Assembly: GCF_036038375.1 (NCBI RefSeq)
Contig: NZ_CP107935.1
Span: forward strand, 8,618,001 to 8,682,000
Origin: Streptomyces sp. NBC_00414
Lineage (GTDB): Bacteria; Actinomycetota; Actinomycetes; Streptomycetales; Streptomycetaceae
Length of the DNA stretch: 64,000 bases
Direction: 5' to 3'
Part shown: one piece after another, positions 16,437 through 24,491 of the stretch
Layout: every line of letters begins with the position of its first letter
Numbering within the stretch: position 1 is the stretch's first letter
Notes under the pieces: model-generated
Databases searched by the model: none
The model's input: the letters and a program-made list of their open reading frames with translations, nothing else
What the model was told of the DNA's origin: nothing
Translations under genes and position numbers: made by a program

Positions 16437-17156
16437 TCAGAAGCGCTGGCACTCGGCCGTGAACGCCTCCACATCCCAGCTCCCCCCGAGCCCCGGCGCA
16501 AGCCAACCCCCCGCCCCGCTCCGGAAACTCGCAGGCGAGAGCCGCCCCACACCCCCGGGCAGAGCCCCCAACAACGGCACCCCCGCCACCACCGGAAGAT
16601 CCACCACATTGCAACGCGCCGCCAGATCCGGCTCGTCGGGCCAGCTGCCGATGACGACGCCGAGCAGTTCGAGCTGTCGAAAACGCAGCTCGCGAGCAGT
16701 CAGCTCCGTCGTGTTCAGCGTCCCGAGCCCGGCGGAGGCCACCACCACCACAGGAGCCCCCAACAACCGCGCCGCGTCCGCGAGCGTGCCGCCCTCGTCG
16801 TCGAACCGCACGAGCAGCCCGCCCGCCCCCTCCACCAGCACGAGGTCGTGATCGGCGGCCAACTTGCCCGCGGCCTCGGCCACCTCCGCGGGCCCCACCG
16901 GCGCGAGACCGGCCCGCCGGGCAGCCGTGGCGGGGGCCAACGGCTCGGGATAGCGGGCGAGTTCGACGGCCGTGACCGCCCCGGCGAGCCGTACCACCTC
17001 GTCGGCGTCCCCGGCCTCACCCGGCAGCACACCCGTCTGCGCGGGCTTGAGCACGGCCACCGACCGCCCGGCCGCGACGGCCGCCGCGGCCACGGCGGCC
17101 GTAGTGACGGTCTTGCCGACCTCCGTGCCCGTCCCCGTGATCACCAGTACCGTCAT
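16437..17156 (-). CDS. bioD: dethiobiotin synthetase
   Basis: 239 residues from ATG 17156. It closes the ureido ring: DAPA + CO2 + ATP to dethiobiotin. The N-terminal P-loop 'ITGTGTEVGKT' is diagnostic, followed by 'LKPAQTG' and 'VLVEGAGGLLVRFDD', the conserved glycine-rich nucleotide-site segments. Last gene of bioB-bioA-bioD, 8 bases after the bioA stop. Confidence 0.95.
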   Translation of the reverse strand: MTVLVITGTGTEVGKTVTTAAVAAAAVAAGRSVAVLKPAQTGVLPGEAGDADEVVRLAGAVTAVELARYPEPLAPATAARRAGLAPVGPAEVAEAAGKLAADHDLVLVEGAGGLLVRFDDEGGTLADAARLLGAPVVVVASAGLGTLNTTELTARELRFRQLELLGVVIGSWPDEPDLAARCNVVDLPVVAGVPLLGALPGGVGRLSPASFRSGAGGWLAPGLGGSWDVEAFTAECQRF

Positions 17157-17164
17157 GTCAGCCC

Positions 17165-18460
17165 TCAACCCTCCCGCGCCGCCGCGCACACGGCCGCCGT
17201 GATCCGTGCCAGATCGGCGTCACCGGTGACGTACGGCGGCATCGTGTAGACGAGGTCCCGGAACGGCCGCAGCCACACGCCTTCGCGCACCGCCGCCCGG
17301 GTCGCCGCCGCCATGTCGATCTCGTGGTCCAACTGCACCACCCCGATGGCACCGAGGACGCGTACGTCCCGGACCCCGGGCAGTTCCGCCGCCGGCGCCA
17401 AACCGTCCCGCAGACCCGTCTCGATGCGCTTGACCTCGGTCTGCCAGTCCTGGCCGAGGAGAAGGTCGATCGAGGCGCAGGCCACGGCGGCGGCGAGGGG
17501 ATTGCCCATGAACGTCGGGCCGTGGGCGAGAACCGGTACCTCGCCCCGCGAGATCCCGTCAGCCACCCGCGAGGTGCACAGCGTCGCCGCCATCGTCAGA
17601 TATCCGCCGGTCAGCGCCTTGCCGACGCACATCACATCCGGGGTCACCCCCGCGTGCCCAGCCGCGAACAGCGCCCCCGTACGCCCGAAGCCCGTCGCGA
17701 TCTCGTCGAACACGAGCAGTACGTCGTGCGCGTCGCACGCCTCGCGCAGCACCCGCAGATACGCGGGGGAGTGGAACCGCATCCCGCCCGCGCCCTGCAC
17801 CACCGGCTCCACGATCACCGCGGCCAGTTCGTCCGCGTGCCGCTCGATCAGCGTCCGCAGATGCTCGGCGTACGCCTCCTCGTACGCGACCGGTGGCGCG
17901 TCGGCGAAGACCTGGCGCTGGAGCACGCCCTGCCACAGCTCGTGCATCCCGCCCTCGGGGTCGCACACCGACATCGGTTGCCAGGTGTCGCCGTGATAGC
18001 CGCCGCGCCAGGTCAGCAGGCGCTGCTTGCCGGGTCGGCCGAGCGAACGCCAGTGCTGGAGGCACATCTTGACGGCGACCTCGACGGACACCGAGCCCGA
18101 GTCGGCCAGGAAGACATGCTCAAGCCCTTCGGGTGACATGTCGACAAGACGCTTCGCCAGTCGTACGGCGGGCTCGTGCGTGAGCCCGCCGAACATCACA
18201 TGGCTCATCCGGCCGAGCTGGTCGCGGGCCGCCTCGTTGAGCGCCGGGTGGTTGTAGCCGTGGATCGCCGACCACCAGGACGACATGCCGTCGATCAGCT
18301 CGTCGCCGCCGCCGGCCAGTCGCAGCCGCACCCCGCTCGCCGACTCCACGACGAGCGGTTCCTGCCGGCCGGGCATCGGCCCGTACGGATGCCAGACGTG
18401 CCGCCGGTCCAGTTCGAGCAGCTCACGCACGGCCCTGTCGGGCGGGGACAGATCAGGCAT
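17165..18460 (-). CDS. bioA: adenosylmethionine-8-amino-7-oxononanoate aminotransferase
   Basis: 431 residues from ATG 18460. A fold-type I PLP enzyme that makes DAPA from KAPA with SAM as amino donor. 'DRRHVWHPYGPM' near the N-terminus and 'DGMSSWWSAIHGYNHP' are typical of BioA, 'VFDEIATGFGRTG' holds the PLP Asp, and 'CVGKALTGGYLTMAA' the PLP lysine. The start overlaps the 3' end of bioB by 8 bases, giving tight coupling. It is far more BioA-like than the RocD aminotransferase elsewhere in this window. Confidence 0.96.
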   Translation of the reverse strand: MPDLSPPDRAVRELLELDRRHVWHPYGPMPGRQEPLVVESASGVRLRLAGGGDELIDGMSSWWSAIHGYNHPALNEAARDQLGRMSHVMFGGLTHEPAVRLAKRLVDMSPEGLEHVFLADSGSVSVEVAVKMCLQHWRSLGRPGKQRLLTWRGGYHGDTWQPMSVCDPEGGMHELWQGVLQRQVFADAPPVAYEEAYAEHLRTLIERHADELAAVIVEPVVQGAGGMRFHSPAYLRVLREACDAHDVLLVFDEIATGFGRTGALFAAGHAGVTPDVMCVGKALTGGYLTMAATLCTSRVADGISRGEVPVLAHGPTFMGNPLAAAVACASIDLLLGQDWQTEVKRIETGLRDGLAPAAELPGVRDVRVLGAIGVVQLDHEIDMAAATRAAVREGVWLRPFRDLVYTMPPYVTGDADLARITAAVCAAAREG

Positions 18461-19673
18461 TGGGCGCGAGATCCGTTCCGGCGCCCCGACGGCGTACCGA
18501 GACCAGGTCCGTACGCGCCGCGGAGACCGGTTCCTTCGAGACCGGTTCCTTCGGGGCCTGGGCCTGCTCCTGGCCCGCCGAGCCGCAGCCGCCGCCCCCG
18601 TGCGAGCCGCACCCCGCGTCACTGGCCGCGTCCGCGTGCGAGCCGCATCCCGGTCCCGCGTGCGCGGCGACGCGGTGCTCCGGGAGCGTCACCTCGCCCG
18701 TGCCCTCCACCTCGAACCCGGCGTCCGTGATCATGTCCAGGTCGGCCTTGCCCGCCTGGCCCTCGCTGGTGAGGTAGTCGCCGAGGAAGATCGAGTTGGC
18801 GAGGTGCAGGGCGAGGGGCTGCATCGTACGGAGATGGACCTCGCGGCCGCCCGCGATGCGCACCTCGACGTCCGGGCAGACGAACCGGACCATCGCGAGG
18901 ATGCGCAGACACCGCTGCGGGGTGAGGTTCCACTCCTTGGCGAGCGGGGTGCCCTCGAACGGGATCAGGAAGTTCACCGGGACCGAGTCGGGGTCGAGCG
19001 CCCGCAGCGCGTAGACGACGTCGACCAGGTCCTCGTCGCTCTCGCCCATGCCCGCGATCAGACCGGAACAGGCGGACAGACCCGCCGCGTGCGCCTTCTG
19101 GACCGTGTCCACCCGGTCGGCGTACGTGTGGGTGGTCGTGATGTCCCCGTACGTCCCCTCGGACGTGTTGAGGTTGTGGTTGTAGGCGTCGGCCCCCGCC
19201 TCGCGCAGCCGCTCGGCCTGGCCGTCCGAGAGGAGCCCGAGGCAGGCGCACACCTCGACGCCCTCGTTCTGGTCCTTGATCGCCTTGATGGTGTCCGAGA
19301 CCCGGTCGACGTCACGGTCCGTCGGGCCGCGCCCGCTCGCCACCAGGCACACCCGCTTGGCGCCGCCCGCGAGCCCGGCCGCCGCGGCCTCGGAGGCCTG
19401 GTCGGGCTTCAGCCAGGTGTACTTGAGGATCTCGGCCTTCGAGCCGAGCCGCTGCGAGCAGTACGAGCAGTCCTCGGGGCACAGGCCCGACTTCAGGTTG
19501 ACGAGGTAGTTGAGTTTCACCCGTCGGCCGAACCACTGGCGGCGTACCTTGCCGGCCGCGGCCACCACATCGAGGAGTTCGTCGTCGGAGGTGGCCAGCA
19601 CGGCCAGTGCCTCTTCGCGGGTCGGCAGCTCGCGCCGAAGCCCCTTGTCCAGCAGCGTGTTCAGCAGGTCCAT
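18453..19673 (-). CDS. bioB: biotin synthase with Cys/His-rich C-terminal tail
   Basis: 406 residues from ATG 19673. Radical-SAM enzyme inserting sulfur into dethiobiotin. 'CPEDCSYCSQ' gives the cluster cysteines 65, 69 and 72; 'YNHNLNTS' and 'GLIAGMGESDEDLVD' are further BioB landmarks. The body ends near residue 337. A tail of about 69 residues follows with three 'GCGS(H)' motifs (Cys 343, 355, 363), then a Lys/Glu/Pro repeat 'PKEPVSKEPV'. Such a tail is absent from E. coli BioB. First gene of the B-A-D operon, divergent from bioF. Confidence 0.96.
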   Translation of the reverse strand: MDLLNTLLDKGLRRELPTREEALAVLATSDDELLDVVAAAGKVRRQWFGRRVKLNYLVNLKSGLCPEDCSYCSQRLGSKAEILKYTWLKPDQASEAAAAGLAGGAKRVCLVASGRGPTDRDVDRVSDTIKAIKDQNEGVEVCACLGLLSDGQAERLREAGADAYNHNLNTSEGTYGDITTTHTYADRVDTVQKAHAAGLSACSGLIAGMGESDEDLVDVVYALRALDPDSVPVNFLIPFEGTPLAKEWNLTPQRCLRILAMVRFVCPDVEVRIAGGREVHLRTMQPLALHLANSIFLGDYLTSEGQAGKADLDMITDAGFEVEGTGEVTLPEHRVAAHAGPGCGSHADAASDAGCGSHGGGGCGSAGQEQAQAPKEPVSKEPVSAARTDLVSVRRRGAGTDLAPNA

Positions 19674-19781
19674 GAGGTCCGATCCTGGCCTATCCGACCG
19701 CGCCGGGCCAAGGAGGGACCGGACAACAGAGACGGTTCGACGTGTGGGTATTGCCACATCATGGGCGGCTGGTGGTCCGGC

Positions 19782-19834
19782 TAGGGTCTGTGCGTTGCCT
19801 ACAAAAGGCATCTGTGCGTTGCCTGCACAAGGCA
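19782..19834 (+). promoter_or_regulatory. candidate biotin operator: tandem TGCCT-N5-AGGCA palindromes
   Basis: Two 23-base direct repeats, 19788-19810 and 19812-19834, share CTGTGCGTTGCCT and each contains TGCCT-N5-AGGCA. They follow a possible -10 element TAGGGT (19782-19787), so they would overlap the start of the bioF transcript and lie about 115-185 bases upstream of the two divergent bio genes. The pattern does not match the E. coli BirA site. A biotin-responsive repressor of GntR or TetR type is a reasonable guess, no more. Confidence 0.5.
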
Positions 19835-19918
19835 GTGGGGACGGCCGGGCGGAAAGTCGTGTGTCGGGGCCCCATGGGACACCCTCACCCACACCCCGCA
19901 TCATGGCCCGGAGGACAC

Positions 19919-21082
19919 ATGGCCCGATCGCCGTTCGAGTGGATCGACGAGCAGGCGCGGGCACGCCGCCGGGCCGGACTCGTCCGTACCCTGCGGCCGC
20001 GCCCCGCCGACTCCGCGCTCCTCGACCTCGCCGGGAACGATTATCTGGGCCTGGCCCGGCACCCCGAGGTCACGGAGGGCGCCGCGCGCGCCGCCCGTGC
20101 CTGGGGCGGCGGCGCCACCGGCTCCCGGCTCGTCAGCGGCACCACGGAACTGCACGCCGAGCTCGAAGCCGAGCTGGCCGAGTTCTGCGGCTTCGAGTCC
20201 GCGCTCGTCTTCTCCTCGGGGTACGCGGCCAACCTCGCCGCCGTCACCGCGCTGGCGCCGCACGGCTCGCTCATCGTCTCCGACGCGGGCAACCACGCCT
20301 CGCTGATCGACGGCTGCCGTCTCGCGCGGGGCACCACTCAGGTCGTCGCCCACGCCGACCCCGACGCCGTCCGCAAGGCGCTGGACACGCGCACCGGGCC
20401 CGCGCTCGTCGTCTCCGACACGGTCTTCTCGGTGGACGGCGACGCGGCACCCCTGTCCGCGCTGGCCGCCGCCTGCCGGGAATCCGGCGAACCCGGTGAC
20501 TCCGGCAGACCCGGCGCTGCGCTGCTCCTGGACGACGCCCACGGTCTGGGCGTCCTCGGCGACGGCGGGCAGGGCGCCGCGTGGGCGGCCGGACTCGCGG
20601 GCGCGCCCGACGTCGTCACCACCGTCACCCTCTCGAAGTCGCTCGGCAGCCAGGGCGGTGCCGTCCTCGGACCGGCCCACGTCATCGACCATCTGGTGAA
20701 CGCGGCCCGCACCTTCATCTTCGACACGGGTCTGGCCCCCGCGTCGGTGGGCGCGGCCCTCGCGGCCCTGCGTCTGCTGCGCAGGGAGCCGCAACGGGCC
20801 ACGCGCGCGCGTGCGGTGGCCACAGCGCTGTACGAGCGGCTGACGGCCGCGGGTCTCGAAGCCGTACGGCCCGACGCCGCGGTGGTCTCCGTGCGGGCCT
20901 CTTCCCCGGAGCGGGCGCTGCGCTGGGCCGCGGACTGCCGGGAGGCGGGTCTGGCCGTCGGCTGCTTCCGTCCCCCGTCGGTACCGGACGGGATCTCACG
21001 GCTGCGGCTCACGGCCCGCGCGGATCTCACGGACGGGCAGCTCGGCCGGGCCGTCGGCGTGATCATCGAAGCGAGCCGATAA
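19919..21082 (+). CDS. bioF: 8-amino-7-oxononanoate synthase
   Basis: 387 residues from ATG 19919. It condenses pimeloyl thioester with alanine to KAPA, the first dedicated ring-precursor step. 'LLDLAGNDYLGLARHPEV' at the start, 'LLDDAHGLGVLG' with the PLP Asp and His, and 'VTLSKSLGSQGG' with the PLP Lys are typical alpha-oxoamine synthase features. Divergent from bioBAD through a 245-base control region. Its last 20 bases overlap the end of the convergent DUF397 gene. Confidence 0.96.
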   Translation: MARSPFEWIDEQARARRRAGLVRTLRPRPADSALLDLAGNDYLGLARHPEVTEGAARAARAWGGGATGSRLVSGTTELHAELEAELAEFCGFESALVFSSGYAANLAAVTALAPHGSLIVSDAGNHASLIDGCRLARGTTQVVAHADPDAVRKALDTRTGPALVVSDTVFSVDGDAAPLSALAAACRESGEPGDSGRPGAALLLDDAHGLGVLGDGGQGAAWAAGLAGAPDVVTTVTLSKSLGSQGGAVLGPAHVIDHLVNAARTFIFDTGLAPASVGAALAALRLLRREPQRATRARAVATALYERLTAAGLEAVRPDAAVVSVRASSPERALRWAADCREAGLAVGCFRPPSVPDGISRLRLTARADLTDGQLGRAVGVIIEASR

Positions 21083-21287
21083 AGCCTTCCCAGGCCGCGG
21101 CGGCGAAGACAAGAGCGGGCCCCGAGGCGTTCTTGGAGTCGCGTACCGCGAGCAGTCCGGCCCACGGGCCGGAGTCCGGCCGGGCCGTCTCGACGCAGTT
21201 GTTCATTCCCGTGCTGCGGCTGCTGCGCTGCCACCGCACGCCGTGCAGAAGGGTGCTGGAAGGTACGTACCGAGGCGTGGCGGGCAT
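21063..21287 (-). CDS. DUF397 domain small protein
   Basis: 74 residues. The patterns 'WQRSSRSTGMNNCVETA', 'GLLAVRDSKNASGPALVF' and 'AAAWEGFIGSLR' define DUF397, a Streptomyces family that nearly always sits next to an XRE/DUF5753 regulator and is thought to act as its small partner, as in bldB- and whiJ-like loci. Here the XRE gene is 9 bases upstream in the same direction. Tail-to-tail overlap with bioF. Confidence 0.93.
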   Translation of the reverse strand: MPATPRYVPSSTLLHGVRWQRSSRSTGMNNCVETARPDSGPWAGLLAVRDSKNASGPALVFAAAAWEGFIGSLR

Positions 21288-21296
21288 GGTGCCTCC

Positions 21297-22154
21297 TTAT
21301 GCGCCGTCAGCTACACCGGCGATGAAATCCAACGTGTCCGCGGGCGAAAGGGCCTGGCCCTGAAGGGAGTTGAAGGCCTCTTCGTACGACTGGAGGTCTT
21401 CTCTCTGTTCGAGATAGAGGCTACTCGTCAAGTGGTCGAGAACAACCACGTCCAGATCAGATCTGTTCGTAAACGAAAAAATAACAAAGGGCCCGGTGAC
21501 GCCGACGTGAGCCCCAACTCCGAAGGGAAGCACCTGAATCCGCACGTGAGGGAGTTGCGCGGCCTCCCGCAGCCGGTCCAACTGCCGTGCCATGACCTCC
21601 GGCCCGCCGACGGTCCGCCGCAGCACCGCCTCGTCCAGAACGGCACTAAGTCGGAGCGGTTTGTTCGAACGCAGCACCTCCTGGCGCGCGAGGCGCACTT
21701 CCACCAGCGCGTCCACTTTTCCGTCGTGCGCCCCGTCCACCGCGGCCCGCGTCACCTCGCGGGCGTACTCCGGCGTCTGCAGAAGGCCCGGCACCACGGA
21801 GTTCTCCAGCGTCCGCATGGACCCCGCCTGCGCCTCAAGACTGATGAAATCGCTGTACGTCGACGGCAGCAGGCCGCGGTAGGCGTGCCACCAGTGGTGC
21901 CGGCCGTCGTTGTCCGAGCCCGCCAGCACGACGAGCAACTCGTGCAGCTCAGGGTCCCGGACGTCGTACGCGTCCAGGAGCAGCCGTACGTCCGTGGGCT
22001 TGACCCCGCTGCGGCCGGTCTCGATCCGGCTGACCTTCGACTGGTGCCAGCCCACGAGGCGGGCCGCCTCGCCGCTCGTGAGGCCCGCGAGGGCACGCAG
22101 GGCACGAAGTTCGGCGCCGAGTTTACGTCGGCGCACCGCGGGGCCGTACTGCAT
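21297..22154 (-). CDS. XRE-family regulator with DUF5753 domain (WhiJ-like)
   Basis: 285 residues. N-terminal helix-turn-helix 'LTSGEAARLVGWHQSKVSRIETGRSG' split over about 26-50, then a DUF5753 ligand-type domain (about 95-275) with 'LEAQAGSMRTLENSVVPGLLQTPEYAR' and 'IQVLPFGVGAHVG'. Such genes occur in tens of copies in Streptomyces and influence development and antibiotic production. The HATPase gene on the other strand completes the usual trio. Ligand and targets are unknown. Confidence 0.93.
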   Translation of the reverse strand: MQYGPAVRRRKLGAELRALRALAGLTSGEAARLVGWHQSKVSRIETGRSGVKPTDVRLLLDAYDVRDPELHELLVVLAGSDNDGRHHWWHAYRGLLPSTYSDFISLEAQAGSMRTLENSVVPGLLQTPEYAREVTRAAVDGAHDGKVDALVEVRLARQEVLRSNKPLRLSAVLDEAVLRRTVGGPEVMARQLDRLREAAQLPHVRIQVLPFGVGAHVGVTGPFVIFSFTNRSDLDVVVLDHLTSSLYLEQREDLQSYEEAFNSLQGQALSPADTLDFIAGVADGA

Positions 22155-22414
22155 GGCCGTCTCCTTCCGACCGTCGCGCGGACGCTATGGCGTCCGGCGT
22201 CACGCCGACGGTAGAGGACAAACCGGTTGCCCGCCCAAATACGGTCGACCGTTGCAGAGTTCACCGCTTCGAGCGACAGATATATGCATATCTTGGTGGA
22301 TCGGCACCACGAACGCCGAGGTAGTGGCACTCTGGCGCAAGCACCAGTCCGGTACCGACTCGAAGTCATCCGCTTCGGTCGGACTCCGGTCCCGTGGGAA
22401 AGGGACGACGTCGC

Positions 22415-22858
22415 ATGGCAGATCACCAGGAAGCATCCGTCACTCTGCCGAGCGATCCCGCCTCGGTCTCCGCCGCCCGGACGTATGTCACCGACGTCCT
22501 GGCCGAATGGGGACTGCCGTCCGACTCGGAGGCGGCCGACACGGTGCGGCTCATCGTCTCAGAACTCGCGACGAACGCCGTACAGCACACGTTCGGGCTG
22601 TCACCCACCTTCACGGTGGACATCGTGCTCGACCGCGACGAGCAACTGCGCATCGGAGTGACCGACAGCCACCCGCGCTTTCCGAAGCGGCTGCCCGCCG
22701 CAGTCCAGCAGGACAACGGCCGCGGCATGGTGATCATCCGCTGGCTGACCGCGGAGTCCGGCGGCAAGCTCACGGTCCGGCCCACCAGAGAGGGCGGGAA
22801 GACCGTGTCGATCATGCTGCCCTGGACGGTACCGGTGGAGCCGGTTCCGGCCGACTGA
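22415..22858 (+). CDS. anti-sigma-factor-type ATP-binding protein (HATPase, RsbW/SpoIIAB-like)
   Basis: 147 residues from ATG 22415. A stand-alone GHKL ATPase: N-box 'LIVSELATNAVQHTFG', G1 'RIGVTDSHPRFPKR' (variant) and G2 'DNGRGMVIIRWL'. No histidine-kinase dimerisation part. Such proteins bind sigma factors or anti-anti-sigma partners; many Streptomyces paralogues have no known partner. Divergent from the XRE gene with a 260-base gap containing an AT-rich patch. Confidence 0.9.
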   Translation: MADHQEASVTLPSDPASVSAARTYVTDVLAEWGLPSDSEAADTVRLIVSELATNAVQHTFGLSPTFTVDIVLDRDEQLRIGVTDSHPRFPKRLPAAVQQDNGRGMVIIRWLTAESGGKLTVRPTREGGKTVSIMLPWTVPVEPVPAD

Positions 22859-22862
22859 GCTC

Positions 22863-22886
22863 CGCGCGGGCTACTCGTCCCGCGCG
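22863..22886. terminator. hairpin between two convergent genes
   Basis: CGCGCGGG / CCCGCGCG arms with an 8-base loop, directly after the HATPase stop and overlapping the end of the convergent membrane-protein gene. Confidence 0.5.
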
Positions 22887-23380
22887 CTCTTGTCGGAGGT
22901 CTTGTCGGCGGCCCGTTTCACCAGGTAGGGCAGGACCTCCCACAGCCCGACGCACAGGAGCAGGGTGGTCGCCCCGGCCACGATCCCCTCGGTCCGGTCC
23001 ACCGCCACGTCCACGACGAGCAGCACGGAACCGGCGAGAGCCAGCCCGAGCACGGCCAGGCCGAGCTGTGCGAGCCGGGACGAGGCATTCACCACCTGGG
23101 GCTTGGCGCCCTGCTGGAACAGCCGGCGGTGCAGTGCCGCAGGGGCCGTGAAGAGCGCGGCCGCCAGGACCGAGAGCAGCAGGGTGACGACGTACGTGGT
23201 CCGCTGCACGGTGTCGAGGGACGGGAACCGCGGGGTGAAGGCGAGGGTCAGCAGGAAGGCGAAGAGGATCTGGACGCCGGTCTGGGTGACCCGCAGCTCC
23301 TGGAGGAGCTCGTTGAAGTTCCGGTCGGCGCGTTCGAGCCGGGTCTCGTCGCGCTCCTCGTGGTGGTGCGGTTCGGCCAT
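22871..23380 (-). CDS. DUF6328-type membrane protein
   Basis: 169 residues from ATG 23380 (an ATG at 23398 would add six). 'RADRNFNELLQELRVTQTGV' begins the conserved region, followed by four hydrophobic segments (near 45-65, 78-97, 115-137, 142-160 by eye) and a charged tail 'KRAADKTSDKSARDE'. The family is widespread in actinobacteria with no known role. It is convergent with the HATPase gene. Confidence 0.85.
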   Translation of the reverse strand: MAEPHHHEERDETRLERADRNFNELLQELRVTQTGVQILFAFLLTLAFTPRFPSLDTVQRTTYVVTLLLSVLAAALFTAPAALHRRLFQQGAKPQVVNASSRLAQLGLAVLGLALAGSVLLVVDVAVDRTEGIVAGATTLLLCVGLWEVLPYLVKRAADKTSDKSARDE

Positions 23381-23438
23381 GGTCGAACGAGTAACCATTC
23401 GGCCGCCGAATTCACGCATCACACGCCCGGGGACCGCA

Positions 23439-23472
23439 CGGGACGGCCGCGGCGCTCGCCGCGGCCGTCCCG
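23439..23472 (-). terminator. strong palindromic terminator after the NlpC/P60 gene
   Basis: Perfect 16-base arms (23439-23454 and 23457-23472) with a 2-base loop, starting 9 bases beyond the NlpC/P60 stop. It also separates that gene from the start of the DUF6328 gene downstream on the same strand. Confidence 0.75.
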
Positions 23473-23480
23473 CGGGCAGA

Positions 23481-23954
23481 TCACCTGACCCGGCCGTACC
23501 AGACGCTCTTCGTCCAGATCTTCTGGAGCTTCACCACGTCCCCGGTCTTCGGGGAGTGCCAGATCCGTCCCTTCCCGGCGTAGATGCCCACGTGGTAGAC
23601 GTTCCGGCCCGAGTGGAAGAAGACCAGGTCCCCCTGCTTGCGCTTAGAGGAGGAGACGTGGTTCGTCTTGTTGTACTGGGCCGCGGCCGTGCGGGGCAGG
23701 TTCTTGCCCGCCTTCTTGAACGAGTAGAGCGTGAGGCCGGAGCAGTCGAAGCGCTTGGGCCCCGCGGCCCCGTACTTGTACGGGGCACCCTTCTTGGAGG
23801 CCGCCACTTTGAGTGCCTTCGTCGCGGGAGTGGCCGCTTCCGCGTCGGACGCGAAGCCAGGGGCCACTATGCCGCCGCCTACGGCGGCGATGGTGAGGAC
23901 CGATGCGGTACCGGCCCTGCTGAACAGCGACGGGACACGATTGAGCGCAGTCAT
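23481..23954 (-). CDS. secreted NlpC/P60 cell-wall hydrolase
   Basis: 157 residues from ATG 23954. Signal peptide 1-40 ending 'DAEA'. The mature part is a minimal NlpC/P60 endopeptidase: Cys71 in 'RFDCSGLTLYSFKKAG', His121 in 'VYHVGIYAG' and a third polar residue His133. It cleaves stem peptides of peptidoglycan, likely during growth, germination or spore formation. The 5' leader is a c-di-AMP riboswitch, which explains the long untranslated region. A longer reading to 24104 would translate the riboswitch and is rejected. Confidence 0.92.
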   Translation of the reverse strand: MTALNRVPSLFSRAGTASVLTIAAVGGGIVAPGFASDAEAATPATKALKVAASKKGAPYKYGAAGPKRFDCSGLTLYSFKKAGKNLPRTAAAQYNKTNHVSSSKRKQGDLVFFHSGRNVYHVGIYAGKGRIWHSPKTGDVVKLQKIWTKSVWYGRVR

Positions 23955-23962
23955 GCGCAACC

Positions 23963-24150
23963 CTTCGTCAGCCGCCTGTGAAGGATGACCTGTCGGATTC
24001 GGGCTGGCGAAGTTGCCCGGCCGCTGCTGCGGCTTCACCCCAAGGGCCACTCGGATCTCTCCGGCGGCCCGTCGTGCCTGGGTCCTCCACTCCTGCCGAT
24101 GCACTTCTGTCGACCGGTCATCCGGGCAGCGGCAGGACTCGGCGTCCGCC
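23963..24150 (-). promoter_or_regulatory. ydaO-yuaA type c-di-AMP riboswitch
   Basis: Read on the minus strand, the leader holds the conserved pieces of the ydaO aptamer in order: GCCGAGTCCTGCCG, GGAGGACCCAGG, TTGGGGTGAAGCCG, GCCGGGCAACTTC, AGCCCGAATCCGACAG, then GCTGACGAAGG just before the start codon. In Streptomyces, ydaO elements sit before rpf and NlpC/P60 hydrolase genes and switch expression off when c-di-AMP is high. Ends are approximate. Recognised by eye, not by a covariance model. Confidence 0.87.
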
Positions 24151-24491
24151 CGGACCGCCCCGCCGCTTCTGGCGGGGGCTTGTCGTCGGAGGGATCTTGA
24201 CGCACTGATGTCCCAAAAGCCGAGCGGAATCGGCGATTTGTGGGCTTACTCACCACTCACCCGTTCGGGTGGACAGCCCTTTCTACGGCTGGGCGTCGAG
24301 AGCCGCAAGGACCCCCGCACCAGCACCGGAATGGTTGATTCCGCCCCGGAGGTACGCGCGTTGCGCAACTCCCAGGGGCTTGTGAAGGCAGCCCCGAATA
24401 CGCCGATCGGGGGTACGCCTTCTGGTCCGTTTCAACCCTGGCGCGGACGTCTCGTCAAGTGCCTGCGTGACGCCCGGCCGAGGGGGGTACG
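24151..24491. other. gap between riboswitch and small gene
   Basis: About 340 bases without a credible gene. It must contain the promoter for the riboswitch transcript (minus strand), which I could not place. The only structure seen is a short palindrome CACCCG-TT-CGGGTG at 24258-24271. Confidence 0.5.

Noticed and set aside
17157..18622. Longer bioD, bioA and bioB starts
   Set aside because: The extensions are Arg/Ala-rich out-of-family sequence overlapping upstream genes or the control region; internal ATGs match family N-termini.
19782..19834. Classical BirA operator
   Set aside because: The half-sites TGCCT/AGGCA do not match the TTGTAACC / GGTTACAA pattern, so no BirA claim is made.
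23955..24104. 50-residue N-terminal extension of the NlpC/P60 protein
   Set aside because: It would translate the conserved riboswitch, and the ATG at 23954 gives a proper signal peptide.
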